From: an uncultured Clostridia bacterium | GTDB taxonomy: Bacteria; Bacillota; Clostridia; Oscillospirales; Acutalibacteraceae | NCBI GenBank assembly: GCA_946185345.1 | Contig: CAMHJC010000017.1 | Span: forward strand, 1 to 32,330 | Length of the DNA stretch: 32,330 nt | Direction: 5' to 3' | Part shown: in pieces, positions 24,693-32,330 of the stretch | Numbering within the stretch: position 1 is the first letter of the stretch | Layout of the letters: each line of letters opens with the position of its first letter | Program-made: the position numbers and the translations under genes | The notes under the pieces: generated by a model | Database searches by the model: none | Seen by the model: the letters and a program-made list of their open reading frames with translations, nothing else | What the model was told of the DNA's origin: nothing

Positions 24693-25607
24693 ATGTTGGA
24701 TTTTCACAGTCTGACAGAGGACGACAAAAAATGGATAGATGAAATCTTTGACGGTACCGAATACTTCGGCTGCTTCTGCACCTTCGCAACGCTTTGGCTG
24801 TGGAAGGACAGATATTTCACCGAAGTGGCACGGTATGGCGATACCCTGTTGATACGGGGAGTGGACGACGAAAAGAACATATATTACATGTATCCCATGG
24901 GCAGATCGTATGACATACATGATGCGATTTCCGTACTGCGCAAAGATGCGGCGGAATGCGGCACCGGGCTGATCATCTACTGTGCGGAGAAATGGCAGTG
25001 CGATGAGCTGCGGGAGGCCTTCCCCGGCGAATTTGAATTTGCCGAGCAGCGGGGAGATTATGACTATATCTATCTGACCGACAACCTGATCCAGCTGAGA
25101 GGAAAGAAATTCCACGCCAAGCGCAGCCACATCAGCAAATTCATGCGAAGCTATCCCGACTGGAGCTATGAGGATATTTCCGATGCCAATATGGCGGAAT
25201 GTATCGATTTCGCATCGGATCTGCTTCAAAAAGCAGTGGAAGGACAGAGTGAGGAAGAAGTCTTTGAGCTATGTATGGAAAATTCGGCCATCGCACTGGC
25301 GCTGAAGAATTATGCCATGCTGGGACTGGTCGGAGGTCTGCTCAGGGTCGGCGGCAGAGTCGTCGCCATCACGCTGGGCGAAGCCATCAACCGCAGGGTC
25401 TTTGTCACGCATTTTGAAAAAGCCGACACCGACTACGACGGCGTTTACGCCATGATCAACAACCGGTTTGCGATGAACAGACTGTCCGGGTACGAGTACG
25501 TCAACCGTGAAGAGGATATGGATAAAGAGGGACTTCGCAAGGCAAAGCTGTCGTATTATCCCGACATTCTTCTGGAAAAATTCAGCGCAAAAGATATTGC
25601 AGATTAA
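24693..25607 (+). CDS. DUF2156 / LPG_synthase_C-type GNAT-fold protein
   Basis: 304 residues. The family is related to the C-terminal domain of MprF-type lysyl-phosphatidylglycerol synthases and has a double GNAT fold. Visible features are the N-terminal half with FGCFCTFATLWLWKDRY, the central basic stretch LRGKKFHAKRSHISKF typical of DUF2156, and the end motif YEYVNREEDMDKEGLRKAKLSYYP. It lacks the MprF membrane domain, so it is cytoplasmic and would use an aminoacyl-tRNA or acyl-CoA donor with an unknown acceptor. AGGA precedes the ATG. It is followed 22 bp on by a GNAT gene, probably in one operon. Confidence 0.83.
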   Translation: MLDFHSLTEDDKKWIDEIFDGTEYFGCFCTFATLWLWKDRYFTEVARYGDTLLIRGVDDEKNIYYMYPMGRSYDIHDAISVLRKDAAECGTGLIIYCAEKWQCDELREAFPGEFEFAEQRGDYDYIYLTDNLIQLRGKKFHAKRSHISKFMRSYPDWSYEDISDANMAECIDFASDLLQKAVEGQSEEEVFELCMENSAIALALKNYAMLGLVGGLLRVGGRVVAITLGEAINRRVFVTHFEKADTDYDGVYAMINNRFAMNRLSGYEYVNREEDMDKEGLRKAKLSYYPDILLEKFSAKDIAD

Positions 25608-25629
25608 GACAAGGAAGTGACCTGACAGC

Positions 25630-26541
25630 ATGATAGTTTTTCCGCAGGACAGCATGAAAAGCGATCTGGAACGCCTGTGGCGCACATGTTTCGGGGATTC
25701 TCAGGAATACATACGGTTTTATTTTGAAAACAGATACGTTCCCGAAAACTGCCTTGTATACATAGACGAATCCGTCCGCCGTCCGGTGGCCATGCTTCAT
25801 CTGCTTGGAATTCATATAGCGGAGGACGGAGGTTTGGTGCCGTCGCAGTATATTTACGCCGCCTGCACCAGGCCGGATTACCGCCGTCAGGGCATCATGC
25901 GTCAGCTTATTGAGACAGCTCAGAAGCTCGGCCAGGTTCGCAAGCTGAAGTATTCGGTGACGGTACCTGCGGAGCCAAGGCTTTTCCGTTACTACGCAAG
26001 ATACGGATTTGAAAAATGCTATAAAATGCGTGTGGTTTATCTGGATCGTTCCGACCTGATGTATTTGTGTAAAGACCGCATCAGGACGCCGGATCATTTC
26101 CGTGAAACCATGATGAAACTCGGCGAGGTCTATGCCTTCCGACGTGACATGCTGGTTGACAGAGACGGATTTGTTATGTGGGATCAGAGCGGATTCCGGT
26201 ATGCCGTCAGCAGCCATGAACATGACGGCGGACATATTATCACACTGTCTTACGGCGGCGATTACGGCTATGCCTTTTGCAGCCAGGAGGACACAACCGT
26301 GAGGATTACCGAATTCATCGTCAAGGAGCATTTCGCGTCGGCGCTGATATGGCGGATACTCAGAAGTTACCCGAAGGCGGAGAAGTTTGTGTTCAGGCTT
26401 CCGGTGTACGACTCCTTCTTTGAAAAATTCGGTGAGATTGTCGATTTTGCCATGATATGCCGCAACGACGGCAAAAATCCGGTTTCCATCACCACGCTGG
26501 AAGGCATCAGAACGCCTTATCTGGGACTGGCGCTGGATTGA
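25630..26541 (+). CDS. GNAT family N-acetyltransferase (Eis-like two-domain form)
   Basis: 303 residues. The N-terminal GNAT domain has the acetyl-CoA signature DYRRQGIMRQLI (R-x-x-G-x-G/A position as RRQGI) after IYAACTRPDY, then RYYARYGFEKC. Residues 150-303 form a second domain like the C-terminal parts of Eis-type acetyltransferases. The substrate is not identifiable. AAGGAAGTGA precedes the ATG. Pairing with the DUF2156 gene suggests related acyl-transfer steps, which is inference. It is followed by an AT-rich gap with a new promoter. Confidence 0.85.
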   Translation: MIVFPQDSMKSDLERLWRTCFGDSQEYIRFYFENRYVPENCLVYIDESVRRPVAMLHLLGIHIAEDGGLVPSQYIYAACTRPDYRRQGIMRQLIETAQKLGQVRKLKYSVTVPAEPRLFRYYARYGFEKCYKMRVVYLDRSDLMYLCKDRIRTPDHFRETMMKLGEVYAFRRDMLVDRDGFVMWDQSGFRYAVSSHEHDGGHIITLSYGGDYGYAFCSQEDTTVRITEFIVKEHFASALIWRILRSYPKAEKFVFRLPVYDSFFEKFGEIVDFAMICRNDGKNPVSITTLEGIRTPYLGLALD

Positions 26542-26636
26542 ACCGCTTTATTGCGTGTTATTGTTTGATAAATAAAAATGGCGATAATTCTTAAAATTGC
26601 AAAGTATTATATAACACAATTTTAAAATATTGTTTA

Positions 26637-26664
26637 TTGCCAAATGAAATATTAATGCTATAAT
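26637..26664 (+). promoter_or_regulatory. Sigma-A promoter for the DJ-1 / 5-FCL / mltG run
   Basis: TTGCCA (26637-26642), a 16-bp spacer and TATAAT (26659-26664), 19 bp before the DJ-1 gene start. Confidence 0.78.
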
Positions 26665-26682
26665 GAAAAGGAATGATAATTG

Positions 26683-27222
26683 ATGGTCTATGTTATGCTT
26701 GCAGACGGCTTTGAAGAAGTGGAAGCGCTCGCTCCGGTTGACATGCTCAGGCGTGCCGGAGTCAATGTGGTTACCGTAGGCGTGACGGGTGAAGCGGTAA
26801 GAGGTTCACACGGAATCGTAGTTGCCGCCGACATCACGGCGAAGGAAATGAACATGAACAACGCAGAGATGATTGTGCTGCCGGGCGGAATGCCGGGAAC
26901 TCTCAACCTCGAAAAATCCGAGTATGTTCAGGCGGCGCTGGAATACTGCTGGGAAAACGGCATCCACATTGCCGCCATTTGTGCGGCACCTTCGATACTC
27001 GGACACAACGGTTACCTCAGAGGCAGATACGCCACCTGCTTCCCGGGATATGAAGGGGAGCTCAACTGCCGGAAGGTGTCGGATAAGCCGGTCATAACCG
27101 ATGACGGCATTACCACCGCCAAGAGCGCAGGCTATGCGGTCAATTTCGGCTGCGAGCTGGTGAATGTCCTGCTCGGCCCGGAAAAGGCGACAGCCGTTTC
27201 CGACGCTGTCTATCAGCCGTAA
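26683..27222 (+). CDS. DJ-1/PfpI family protein (YajL/ThiJ-like)
   Basis: 179 residues, normal for the DJ-1 family. Members are small cytoplasmic proteins linked to oxidative or carbonyl stress, and their exact reaction is debated. The conserved reactive cysteine is Cys100 in the nucleophile elbow AAICAAPS. The acidic partner is Glu14 in GFEEVEA. PGGMPG supplies the oxyanion-side loop, and the C-terminal YAVNFGCELVNVLLG is typical. The ATG at 26683 follows AAAGGAA; a TTG three bases earlier is also possible. The next gene begins 14 bp on. Confidence 0.92.
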   Translation: MVYVMLADGFEEVEALAPVDMLRRAGVNVVTVGVTGEAVRGSHGIVVAADITAKEMNMNNAEMIVLPGGMPGTLNLEKSEYVQAALEYCWENGIHIAAICAAPSILGHNGYLRGRYATCFPGYEGELNCRKVSDKPVITDDGITTAKSAGYAVNFGCELVNVLLGPEKATAVSDAVYQP

Positions 27223-27236
27223 GTGAAGCGAGAACC

Positions 27237-27854
27237 ATGAAGGAAGACATCAGACTGGTCAAAAACCGGCTCAGACAGAACATCAAGCAGATGCGATTCG
27301 AGCTGGACCCTGCCGAAAAAAAACTCATGGACGACGCTATCACCGATACTTTTCTTTCTTCAACGTCCTATACTCACAGCAATTTGGTACTCACCTACGT
27401 TTCCACCGATATCGAGGTCAGCACAGAGAGGATCATCACGACTGCGCTTCAGGACGGCAAGAGAGTTGCCTGTCCGAGATGTGTTGACGGCACGAGGGAA
27501 ATGAATTTTTATTACATTGAGTCATTAGACGAACTCAGGCCGAGAACATTCGGCGTGCGTGAACCCGAAGCGGACGAAAGCCTGCTTTACGACGGCACCG
27601 GACGGCCGATCTGCATAGTGCCGGGTCTGTCGTTTGATCGCTGGGGATACCGTCTGGGGTACGGCAAGGGATATTATGACAGATTCCTGTCGAAATACAA
27701 CGGCTGGACGGTAGGATTGTGCTACAGCGCATGCGTGGAATACAAGCTTCCGCACGGTCGGTTCGACAAGCCGGTGGACCGGCTGATTACCGAAAAATAT
27801 CTGCGGCTGTGTGTTGACAGCCGGCCGGTTTCCAAACCGTTCAGGCGCCAATAA
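27237..27854 (+). CDS. 5-formyltetrahydrofolate cyclo-ligase (MTHFS)
   Basis: Converts 5-formyl-THF to 5,10-methenyl-THF with ATP, returning the stored folate to one-carbon metabolism. 205 residues. Family landmarks are the N-terminal basic helix (KNRLRQNIKQMRFEL), VACPRC, a proline-rich PGLSFDRWGYRLGYGKGYYDRFL segment that is the strongest signature, and VGLCYS with the final DRLITEK. It lies 14 bp after the DJ-1 gene and 51 bp before mltG. Its ribosome site is weak (AAGTGAAG), hinting at coupling with the gene before. Confidence 0.93.
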   Translation: MKEDIRLVKNRLRQNIKQMRFELDPAEKKLMDDAITDTFLSSTSYTHSNLVLTYVSTDIEVSTERIITTALQDGKRVACPRCVDGTREMNFYYIESLDELRPRTFGVREPEADESLLYDGTGRPICIVPGLSFDRWGYRLGYGKGYYDRFLSKYNGWTVGLCYSACVEYKLPHGRFDKPVDRLITEKYLRLCVDSRPVSKPFRRQ

Positions 27855-27905
27855 TTCAGGGCGGAACACATCGCAATACATCCTATTTGTGGGAGGTCAT
27901 AAGTA

Positions 27906-29510
27906 ATGAGTGACAATTTCAGAGGAATTGATAATGACGGCACATACAGAAGCCGGCACAGTTCATCAGGACAGCGCAAAGGCGGTTCGAGAAGCAGCTC
28001 AAGCCGCAGACCGCAGTCCTCTCAGAACCGCAGTACGCAGTCGCCATCCGGCAGAAGCGCTGCGGGAGGCAGCAGCCGAAGCAATCACACATCGGCCGTA
28101 GGCAGATATACCGAAGGCAGCAGCCAGTCGGGCCGTCCGTCTCCGTCCGCCAACCGCAGAAGCGGATTCCAGGTCAATATATCGGAGGATGATTATTTTG
28201 ACGGAGAAGCCGCCAGGAAGGAAATGGCGGCCGCAAGAAACACCGTTCAGCCTGCCCGCAGAAAACCTGTCCAGTCGGCACGCAAAAAGAAGGATTCCGA
28301 AAGCAGCAGAAATCCTGCGACAGCCAAGCGTGTGGTTACCGGAAGCATGGGTGATACATACCAGATCGAGGACGAAAGTGCGATTGCACCCAAGCAGATT
28401 CGCAGCAAGCAGAAATCGATCCGCAAGCGCAACCGCGGCTGTATGATCGCACTTGTCTATTCGGCGGCGGTGCTGTCCATATCCATTCTGCTCTCCTATT
28501 ATCTGATAGTGGGCGTGAACGATATGTTCGCCCTTGTCAAGGACGAGACTGACATTGTCATTGATATTCCCAAGGGAGCCGATCTCGACGAAGTCACACG
28601 ATTGTTGGACGATAACGACGTGGTGGACTATCCCTTCTTCTTCAAGACCTATGCGAAATTCTCCAAGAAGTCAACAGGCTTCAAGGCCGGTACATTTACC
28701 ATCAATACCAAATCCGACTACAATCAGATACTCCAGAAGCTCAGACGTCCTGCCGGAGCCGACAAGAGCACGATAACCGTTACCATTCCGGAAGGCCTCA
28801 CAGTGGAGCAGATCGCCGTTCTCATGGAGGACAACAGTGTGTGCGAAGCAGAGGCATTTCTCAAGACCGCCAAGGAAGTCGAGTTCACCCAGAAGTTCAT
28901 GTCAAAGGTGAATACCAAGAACAAAAAGCGCATTTACAAGGTGGAAGGCTTCCTTTTCCCGGATACGTACAACTTCTACCTCAACGAAGGCTCGGTCAAT
29001 GCCATCAATCGTCTGCTCAACGAATACGAAAAGCACTGGACGTCGGATTACGACGCACAGGCAAAGAAGATCGGCATGACAATGGACGAAGTGGTGACAC
29101 TTGCATCGGTGGTTGAACGAGAGGCAAGCCGATCGGATGACCGCATGCTGGTTGCGTCGGTATTCTGCAACCGTCTGAAAAACAGCCAGGGTACAGGCGG
29201 AAAGCTTCAGTCCGATGCCACCCGCTGGTATCCTTATGCGACCAAGAAGGAACTTCTCGCATCCGACAGGCTCTCCCAGTCGGAAAAGGAAGACTGGATC
29301 AACAACAATAAGGGTGTTTGTGATACCTACCGTCTGAAGGGGCTTCCTCCGAGTCCTGTCTGCAATCCGAGTATTGACTCCATCGAAGCAGTGCTTTATC
29401 ACGACAAGACCAACTACTATTACTTCTGCTCCGATGCCAAGGGAGACTTCTACTTTGCATCTACACTCACCCAGCACAATAAGAACCTCAAAAAGGCCGG
29501 ACTTGCATAA
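27906..29510 (+). CDS. mltG: Endolytic peptidoglycan transglycosylase MltG (YceG-like)
   Basis: MltG cuts nascent glycan strands at the membrane and may set strand length. 534 residues, longer than E. coli MltG (340) because of a cytoplasmic head of about 177 residues rich in Ser, Arg, Gln and Gly. One transmembrane helix lies at about 178-202. A LysM-like YceG N-terminal part follows (TIPEGLTVEQIAVLMEDN), then the catalytic domain with EGFLFPDTYNFYL, the catalytic Glu404 in ASVVEREAS, and LKGLPPSPVCNPSIDSIEAVLYHD. The ATG follows GGGAGGTCA. A long disordered basic head before the helix is common in Clostridia and could be phosphorylated or bind division proteins; this is inference. Confidence 0.93.
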   Translation: MSDNFRGIDNDGTYRSRHSSSGQRKGGSRSSSSRRPQSSQNRSTQSPSGRSAAGGSSRSNHTSAVGRYTEGSSQSGRPSPSANRRSGFQVNISEDDYFDGEAARKEMAAARNTVQPARRKPVQSARKKKDSESSRNPATAKRVVTGSMGDTYQIEDESAIAPKQIRSKQKSIRKRNRGCMIALVYSAAVLSISILLSYYLIVGVNDMFALVKDETDIVIDIPKGADLDEVTRLLDDNDVVDYPFFFKTYAKFSKKSTGFKAGTFTINTKSDYNQILQKLRRPAGADKSTITVTIPEGLTVEQIAVLMEDNSVCEAEAFLKTAKEVEFTQKFMSKVNTKNKKRIYKVEGFLFPDTYNFYLNEGSVNAINRLLNEYEKHWTSDYDAQAKKIGMTMDEVVTLASVVEREASRSDDRMLVASVFCNRLKNSQGTGGKLQSDATRWYPYATKKELLASDRLSQSEKEDWINNNKGVCDTYRLKGLPPSPVCNPSIDSIEAVLYHDKTNYYYFCSDAKGDFYFASTLTQHNKNLKKAGLA

Positions 29511-29549
29511 TCATTAGTCCCGTCTGAGTCTTAACAGAGCTGATTCCTG

Positions 29550-29599
29550 ATACCGCAGTATCCGCATTGATTGCAATGCGGATACTGCGGTATTTTTTT
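29550..29599 (+). terminator. Rho-independent terminator of mltG
   Basis: A perfect 19-bp stem (29550-29568 with 29575-29593) with a 6-nt loop, running into seven T. It is the strongest terminator in the window. Confidence 0.95.
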
Positions 29600-29619
29600 G
29601 AATTTTTAACAAGATACAC

Positions 29620-29648
29620 TTGCAATGAGCTGTGAATTTTGCTATAAT
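29620..29648 (+). promoter_or_regulatory. Sigma-A promoter for the oxidoreductase-amylase fusion
   Basis: TTGCAA (29620-29625), a 17-bp spacer and a perfect TATAAT (29643-29648). The leader is about 85 nt and ends in AAGGTGG before the ATG. No clear operator is visible. Confidence 0.85.
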
Positions 29649-29739
29649 ATTCACTGCGTCACCACAGCATGTCCCGATTCGATGAATGTGTGATGTCTTT
29701 TTAATGTACTATTTGCTATTGTTTTAAGGTGGTCTCAGA

Positions 29740-32217
29740 ATGAAAAATGCTAAAAAATACCGTTGGGGTATTGTAGGCACAGGCAGAATGTGCAGCAGAT
29801 TCTGCCAGGCTCTTGCACTTGTGGAAAACGCCGAGATAAGTGCCGTCTGTTCCCGTTCACTCGGAAAGGCGCAGAGCTTTGCGGATCAATTCGGCATTAA
29901 GGGCGTATATGACAGTGTTCTGGATCTGGCAGCCGCCGATGATGTTGACATTGTCTACATCGGCACGCCGCATACCGACCATGCCGACAGCTCGCTAGCG
30001 GCCATTTCATGCGGCAAGGCTGTGCTGTGTGAAAAGCCGGTTGCGCTGAATGCGCCTCAGGCAAAGGCTGTCATAGACGCCGCAAAAAAGAATAAGGTTT
30101 TCTTTATGGAAGCCATGTGGACACGTTTCCTTCCGGCCATCGTCAAGGCTCACGAATGGATCGAAGAAGGACTCATTGGCGATGTCCGTGAGGTGAATGC
30201 CTCGTTCTTTGTCAAGATGAATTACGACACCGCCGACCGCACCATTTCTCCCGAACTGGGCGGAGGCGCGCTGCTGGATTTGGGCGTCTATCCGATTTTT
30301 CTGGCTCAATGGCTGCTGGGCGGCCGGCCGGGTGATATCAAATCGAATTCCGTGCACTGTGAGAACGGCATCGACTGGCAGAGTGCGGCGGTCATGAAAT
30401 TCTACAAGGGCGGAACAGCATCTGTCTCCTGCGGCTTCGAATACGATACCAATCACGCTGAGATCACCGGAACAAAGGGTGTGGTTGTGTTGCCCGATTT
30501 CAATTGCACAAGCACTGCCTACGCTATCAGAGACGGCAGGATCATCCGTGAATATGACGATTCCGACACCATAGAGGAAAAGTACGGCTACGAGATCCGC
30601 CATGTCATGGACTGTCTTGACAAGGGACTGACAGAGTCTCCGGTCTATCCCACGTGGCAGTCCTTCGATATTCTTGACACATGCGACAAGCTGCGTGCCG
30701 ATTGGCGGCAGGTTTATCCCGGAGACAATCATGTTCCGCATATTCCTGCCGGATCCCGTAAGGCGGCTCCGCACGATTTCCAGAAGAAGGAGACGGCAAC
30801 ACATAACCAGCCGGCCGCTGAGATTCCGCCCGCCGTTCCGCTTCCGGATAATCTTCCGGAGCTTTCTCATGTCGCCCGTATACCCAATGCGGCTGACTGG
30901 TACCGGGATGCGGCTTTCTATCATATCTATCCTCTGGGATTCTGCGGTGAAAACAGATACAATGATTTTACATCCCAGCCGAGCGGAAAAATAAGACGAA
31001 TGATTCCCTTTACCCGGCATCTTGTTAAGATGGGTGCGAATGCGGTGTATTTCGGGCCGGTTTTTGAATCCACCAAGCACGGCTACGACACGGCGGATTA
31101 TCGGGTGATAGACCGCAGACTCGGCACCAACAGGGATTTTTCCGATGTATGCGCCGAGCTTCACCGCAACGGCATCAAGGTGGTGCTGGACGGCGTTTTC
31201 AACCATGTCGGCAGAGATTTCTGGGCATTCAATGATGTGAAGCAGCACCGCTGGGACTCCGCCTTCAAGGATTGGTTCAATATCAGATTTGACGGCAATT
31301 CCAATTATAACGACGGCTTCTGGTATGAGGGCTGGGAAGGTCACTACGACCTGGTAAAGCTCAATCTGAGAAATGCCGGCGTCAAGCAGCACCTTTTCAG
31401 CTGTATTGAAGGCTGGGTCAAGGAATTCGGCATTGACGGCCTGCGTCTCGATGTGGCCTACTGCCTTGACCGTGATTTCCTCAGAGAACTTCATGATTTC
31501 TGCAAGAGCAGGTGGCCGGACTTCTTCCTGCTGGGCGAATGTCTGCACGGCGATTACAATATCTGGTGCAATGACGCAATGCTCGATTCCGTCACCAATT
31601 ACGAGTGCTACAAGGGTCTGTATTCTTCCTTCAACTGCGCCAATATGCATGAAATAGGCTATTCCCTCAACCGTCAGTTTGCGGATGAGCAGTGGACTAT
31701 CTACAAGGGCAAAAATCTCTATTGTTTTGCCGACAATCATGATGTCACCCGCATCGCCTCCATTCTGACCGACAAGGGAAACCTTCCTCTGGTCTACTCG
31801 CTGCTTTTTGCCATGCCGGGAATTCCGTCGGTCTATTACGGCAGCGAATTCGGCGTGGAGGCACAGAAGAGCCAGGGAGACGACGCCCTTCGTCCGGAAT
31901 TTTCCGCGGAACAGGCGCAAAGCCTCTGGAACGGCCTTTCGGCTTATGTGAGCCGTCTGTATTCGGTGAGAGCATCTTCTCCTGCGCTGTGCAGAGGAGG
32001 CTATAAACAGCTGCACATCAATTCCAAGCAGCTTGTTTTCCGCAGGGAATTTGAAGGAGAGCGTGTGATATTCGCCCTGAATATGGACGATGCGCCTTAC
32101 ACAGCGCACTTCGACGCCGGAGCCGGCAGCGGAACCGACCTGATAACAGGTCAGAACGTGAACTTCGGAGGCGGACTGACGATTCCGGGCAAGACAGCCT
32201 ATATTGTAAGACTCTGA
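29740..32217 (+). CDS. Fusion protein: Gfo/Idh/MocA oxidoreductase plus GH13 alpha-amylase-type glycosidase
   Basis: 825 residues in one uninterrupted frame. Residues 1-335 are a complete Gfo/Idh/MocA dehydrogenase: dinucleotide fold GIVGTGRM (10-17), the EKP motif at 98-100, and the sheet domain with GGGALLDLGVYP, closest to dihydrodiol/glucose-fructose dehydrogenase types. A linker rich in Pro, Ala and His (about 335-385) leads to a complete GH13 domain: region I DGVFNH (Asp484, His489), region II GLRLDVA with nucleophile Asp571, region III GEC with acid Glu600, region IV NHD with Asp668, then a C-terminal beta domain. All catalytic residues are present. No signal peptide, so cytoplasmic. 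It may oxidise or reduce a sugar released from an alpha-glucan or alpha-glucoside. The substrate is unknown. The gene stands alone between its own promoter and terminator. Confidence 0.93.
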   Translation: MKNAKKYRWGIVGTGRMCSRFCQALALVENAEISAVCSRSLGKAQSFADQFGIKGVYDSVLDLAAADDVDIVYIGTPHTDHADSSLAAISCGKAVLCEKPVALNAPQAKAVIDAAKKNKVFFMEAMWTRFLPAIVKAHEWIEEGLIGDVREVNASFFVKMNYDTADRTISPELGGGALLDLGVYPIFLAQWLLGGRPGDIKSNSVHCENGIDWQSAAVMKFYKGGTASVSCGFEYDTNHAEITGTKGVVVLPDFNCTSTAYAIRDGRIIREYDDSDTIEEKYGYEIRHVMDCLDKGLTESPVYPTWQSFDILDTCDKLRADWRQVYPGDNHVPHIPAGSRKAAPHDFQKKETATHNQPAAEIPPAVPLPDNLPELSHVARIPNAADWYRDAAFYHIYPLGFCGENRYNDFTSQPSGKIRRMIPFTRHLVKMGANAVYFGPVFESTKHGYDTADYRVIDRRLGTNRDFSDVCAELHRNGIKVVLDGVFNHVGRDFWAFNDVKQHRWDSAFKDWFNIRFDGNSNYNDGFWYEGWEGHYDLVKLNLRNAGVKQHLFSCIEGWVKEFGIDGLRLDVAYCLDRDFLRELHDFCKSRWPDFFLLGECLHGDYNIWCNDAMLDSVTNYECYKGLYSSFNCANMHEIGYSLNRQFADEQWTIYKGKNLYCFADNHDVTRIASILTDKGNLPLVYSLLFAMPGIPSVYYGSEFGVEAQKSQGDDALRPEFSAEQAQSLWNGLSAYVSRLYSVRASSPALCRGGYKQLHINSKQLVFRREFEGERVIFALNMDDAPYTAHFDAGAGSGTDLITGQNVNFGGGLTIPGKTAYIVRL

Positions 32218-32228
32218 ATGAATAAACA

Positions 32229-32267
32229 AAAACCGTCGGACTTTCAATGAAAGCCTGACGGTTTTTT
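32229..32267 (+). terminator. Rho-independent terminator of the fusion gene
   Basis: Outer stem 32230-32237 with 32257-32264, continued by an inner CTTT/AAAG pairing, then a T run. It lies 12 bp after the stop codon. Confidence 0.88.
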
Positions 32268-32280
32268 GAATGAATATTAA

Positions 32281-32330
32281 TACTAATTTTCGGCTAAAAT
32301 CAGACATTCTTTGCGGCCTATTTTGCGCCC
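32281..32330. repeat. Left end of a second copy of the palindromic repeat (cut by window edge)
   Basis: Begins TACTAATTTTC and matches the complement of 2296-2345 at 47 of 50 bases. It runs off the window. Like copy 1, it starts just after an intrinsic terminator. Confidence 0.82.

Noticed and set aside
30007-32307. A 766-codon open frame on the minus strand opposite the fusion gene
   Set aside because: It lies almost wholly antisense to a gene with intact catalytic motifs, has no ribosome site, and its translation shows no domain. It results from the codon bias of the plus-strand gene.

Overview
The window looks like a chromosomal stretch of a spore-forming Clostridia bacterium, probably Oscillospiraceae/Ruminococcaceae and Ruminococcus-like. 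The evidence is an uninterrupted sigK, HrcA/CIRCE-controlled groESL, a class I lysyl-tRNA synthetase, strong AGGAGG-type ribosome sites, frequent TTG starts, many TTGACA/TATAAT promoters with 17-bp spacers, and families typical of gut Firmicutes (LytTR-DUF3021, NAGPA, DUF2156). The genus is inference; no rRNA is present. I see no prophage, integrase, transposase or CRISPR array. The only mobile-looking DNA is two kinds of short inverted-repeat element.

Layout. 1-2500: 3' part of a tRNA-Gly(GCC), a membrane-anchored leucine-rich-repeat protein, and a 177-bp palindromic repeat whose second copy starts at the right edge of the window. 2500-8900: minus-strand glgA, an intergenic region with a possible structured RNA, plus-strand sigK convergent with a HAD phosphatase, then a minus-strand operon of lipoprotein, NAGPA-type glycosidase and Lgt-family membrane protein. 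8900-13100: groES-groEL behind CIRCE, a highly charged coiled-coil protein of unknown function, and a LytTR regulator with its DUF3021 membrane partner. 13100-18600: a surface-glycan operon (GT42-like sialyltransferase, flippase, neuB, neuC, neuA) holding the steps from UDP-GlcNAc to CMP-sialic acid plus a likely transferase and exporter. 18600-29500: mostly housekeeping genes (RadC-like protein, rRNA m5C methyltransferase, lipoprotein, class I LysRS with a fused tRNA-binding domain, dTMP kinase, DUF2156 protein, GNAT, DJ-1 protein, 5-formyl-THF cyclo-ligase, MltG). 29600-32330: one 825-residue protein joining a complete Gfo/Idh/MocA oxidoreductase to a complete GH13 alpha-amylase, then the second repeat copy.

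Most notable: the oxidoreductase-GH13 fusion; the compact sialic-acid operon with its own GT42-like transferase in a Firmicute; a MITE-like element lying exactly between the lysS promoter and gene, so that the mRNA leader should be one long hairpin; a minus-strand terminator just upstream of sigK that implies antisense transcription across sigK; and the unexplained structured intergenic sequence at 4188-4364. No single wholly new system is proven. The fusion protein and the glycan locus are the best candidates for undescribed biology.
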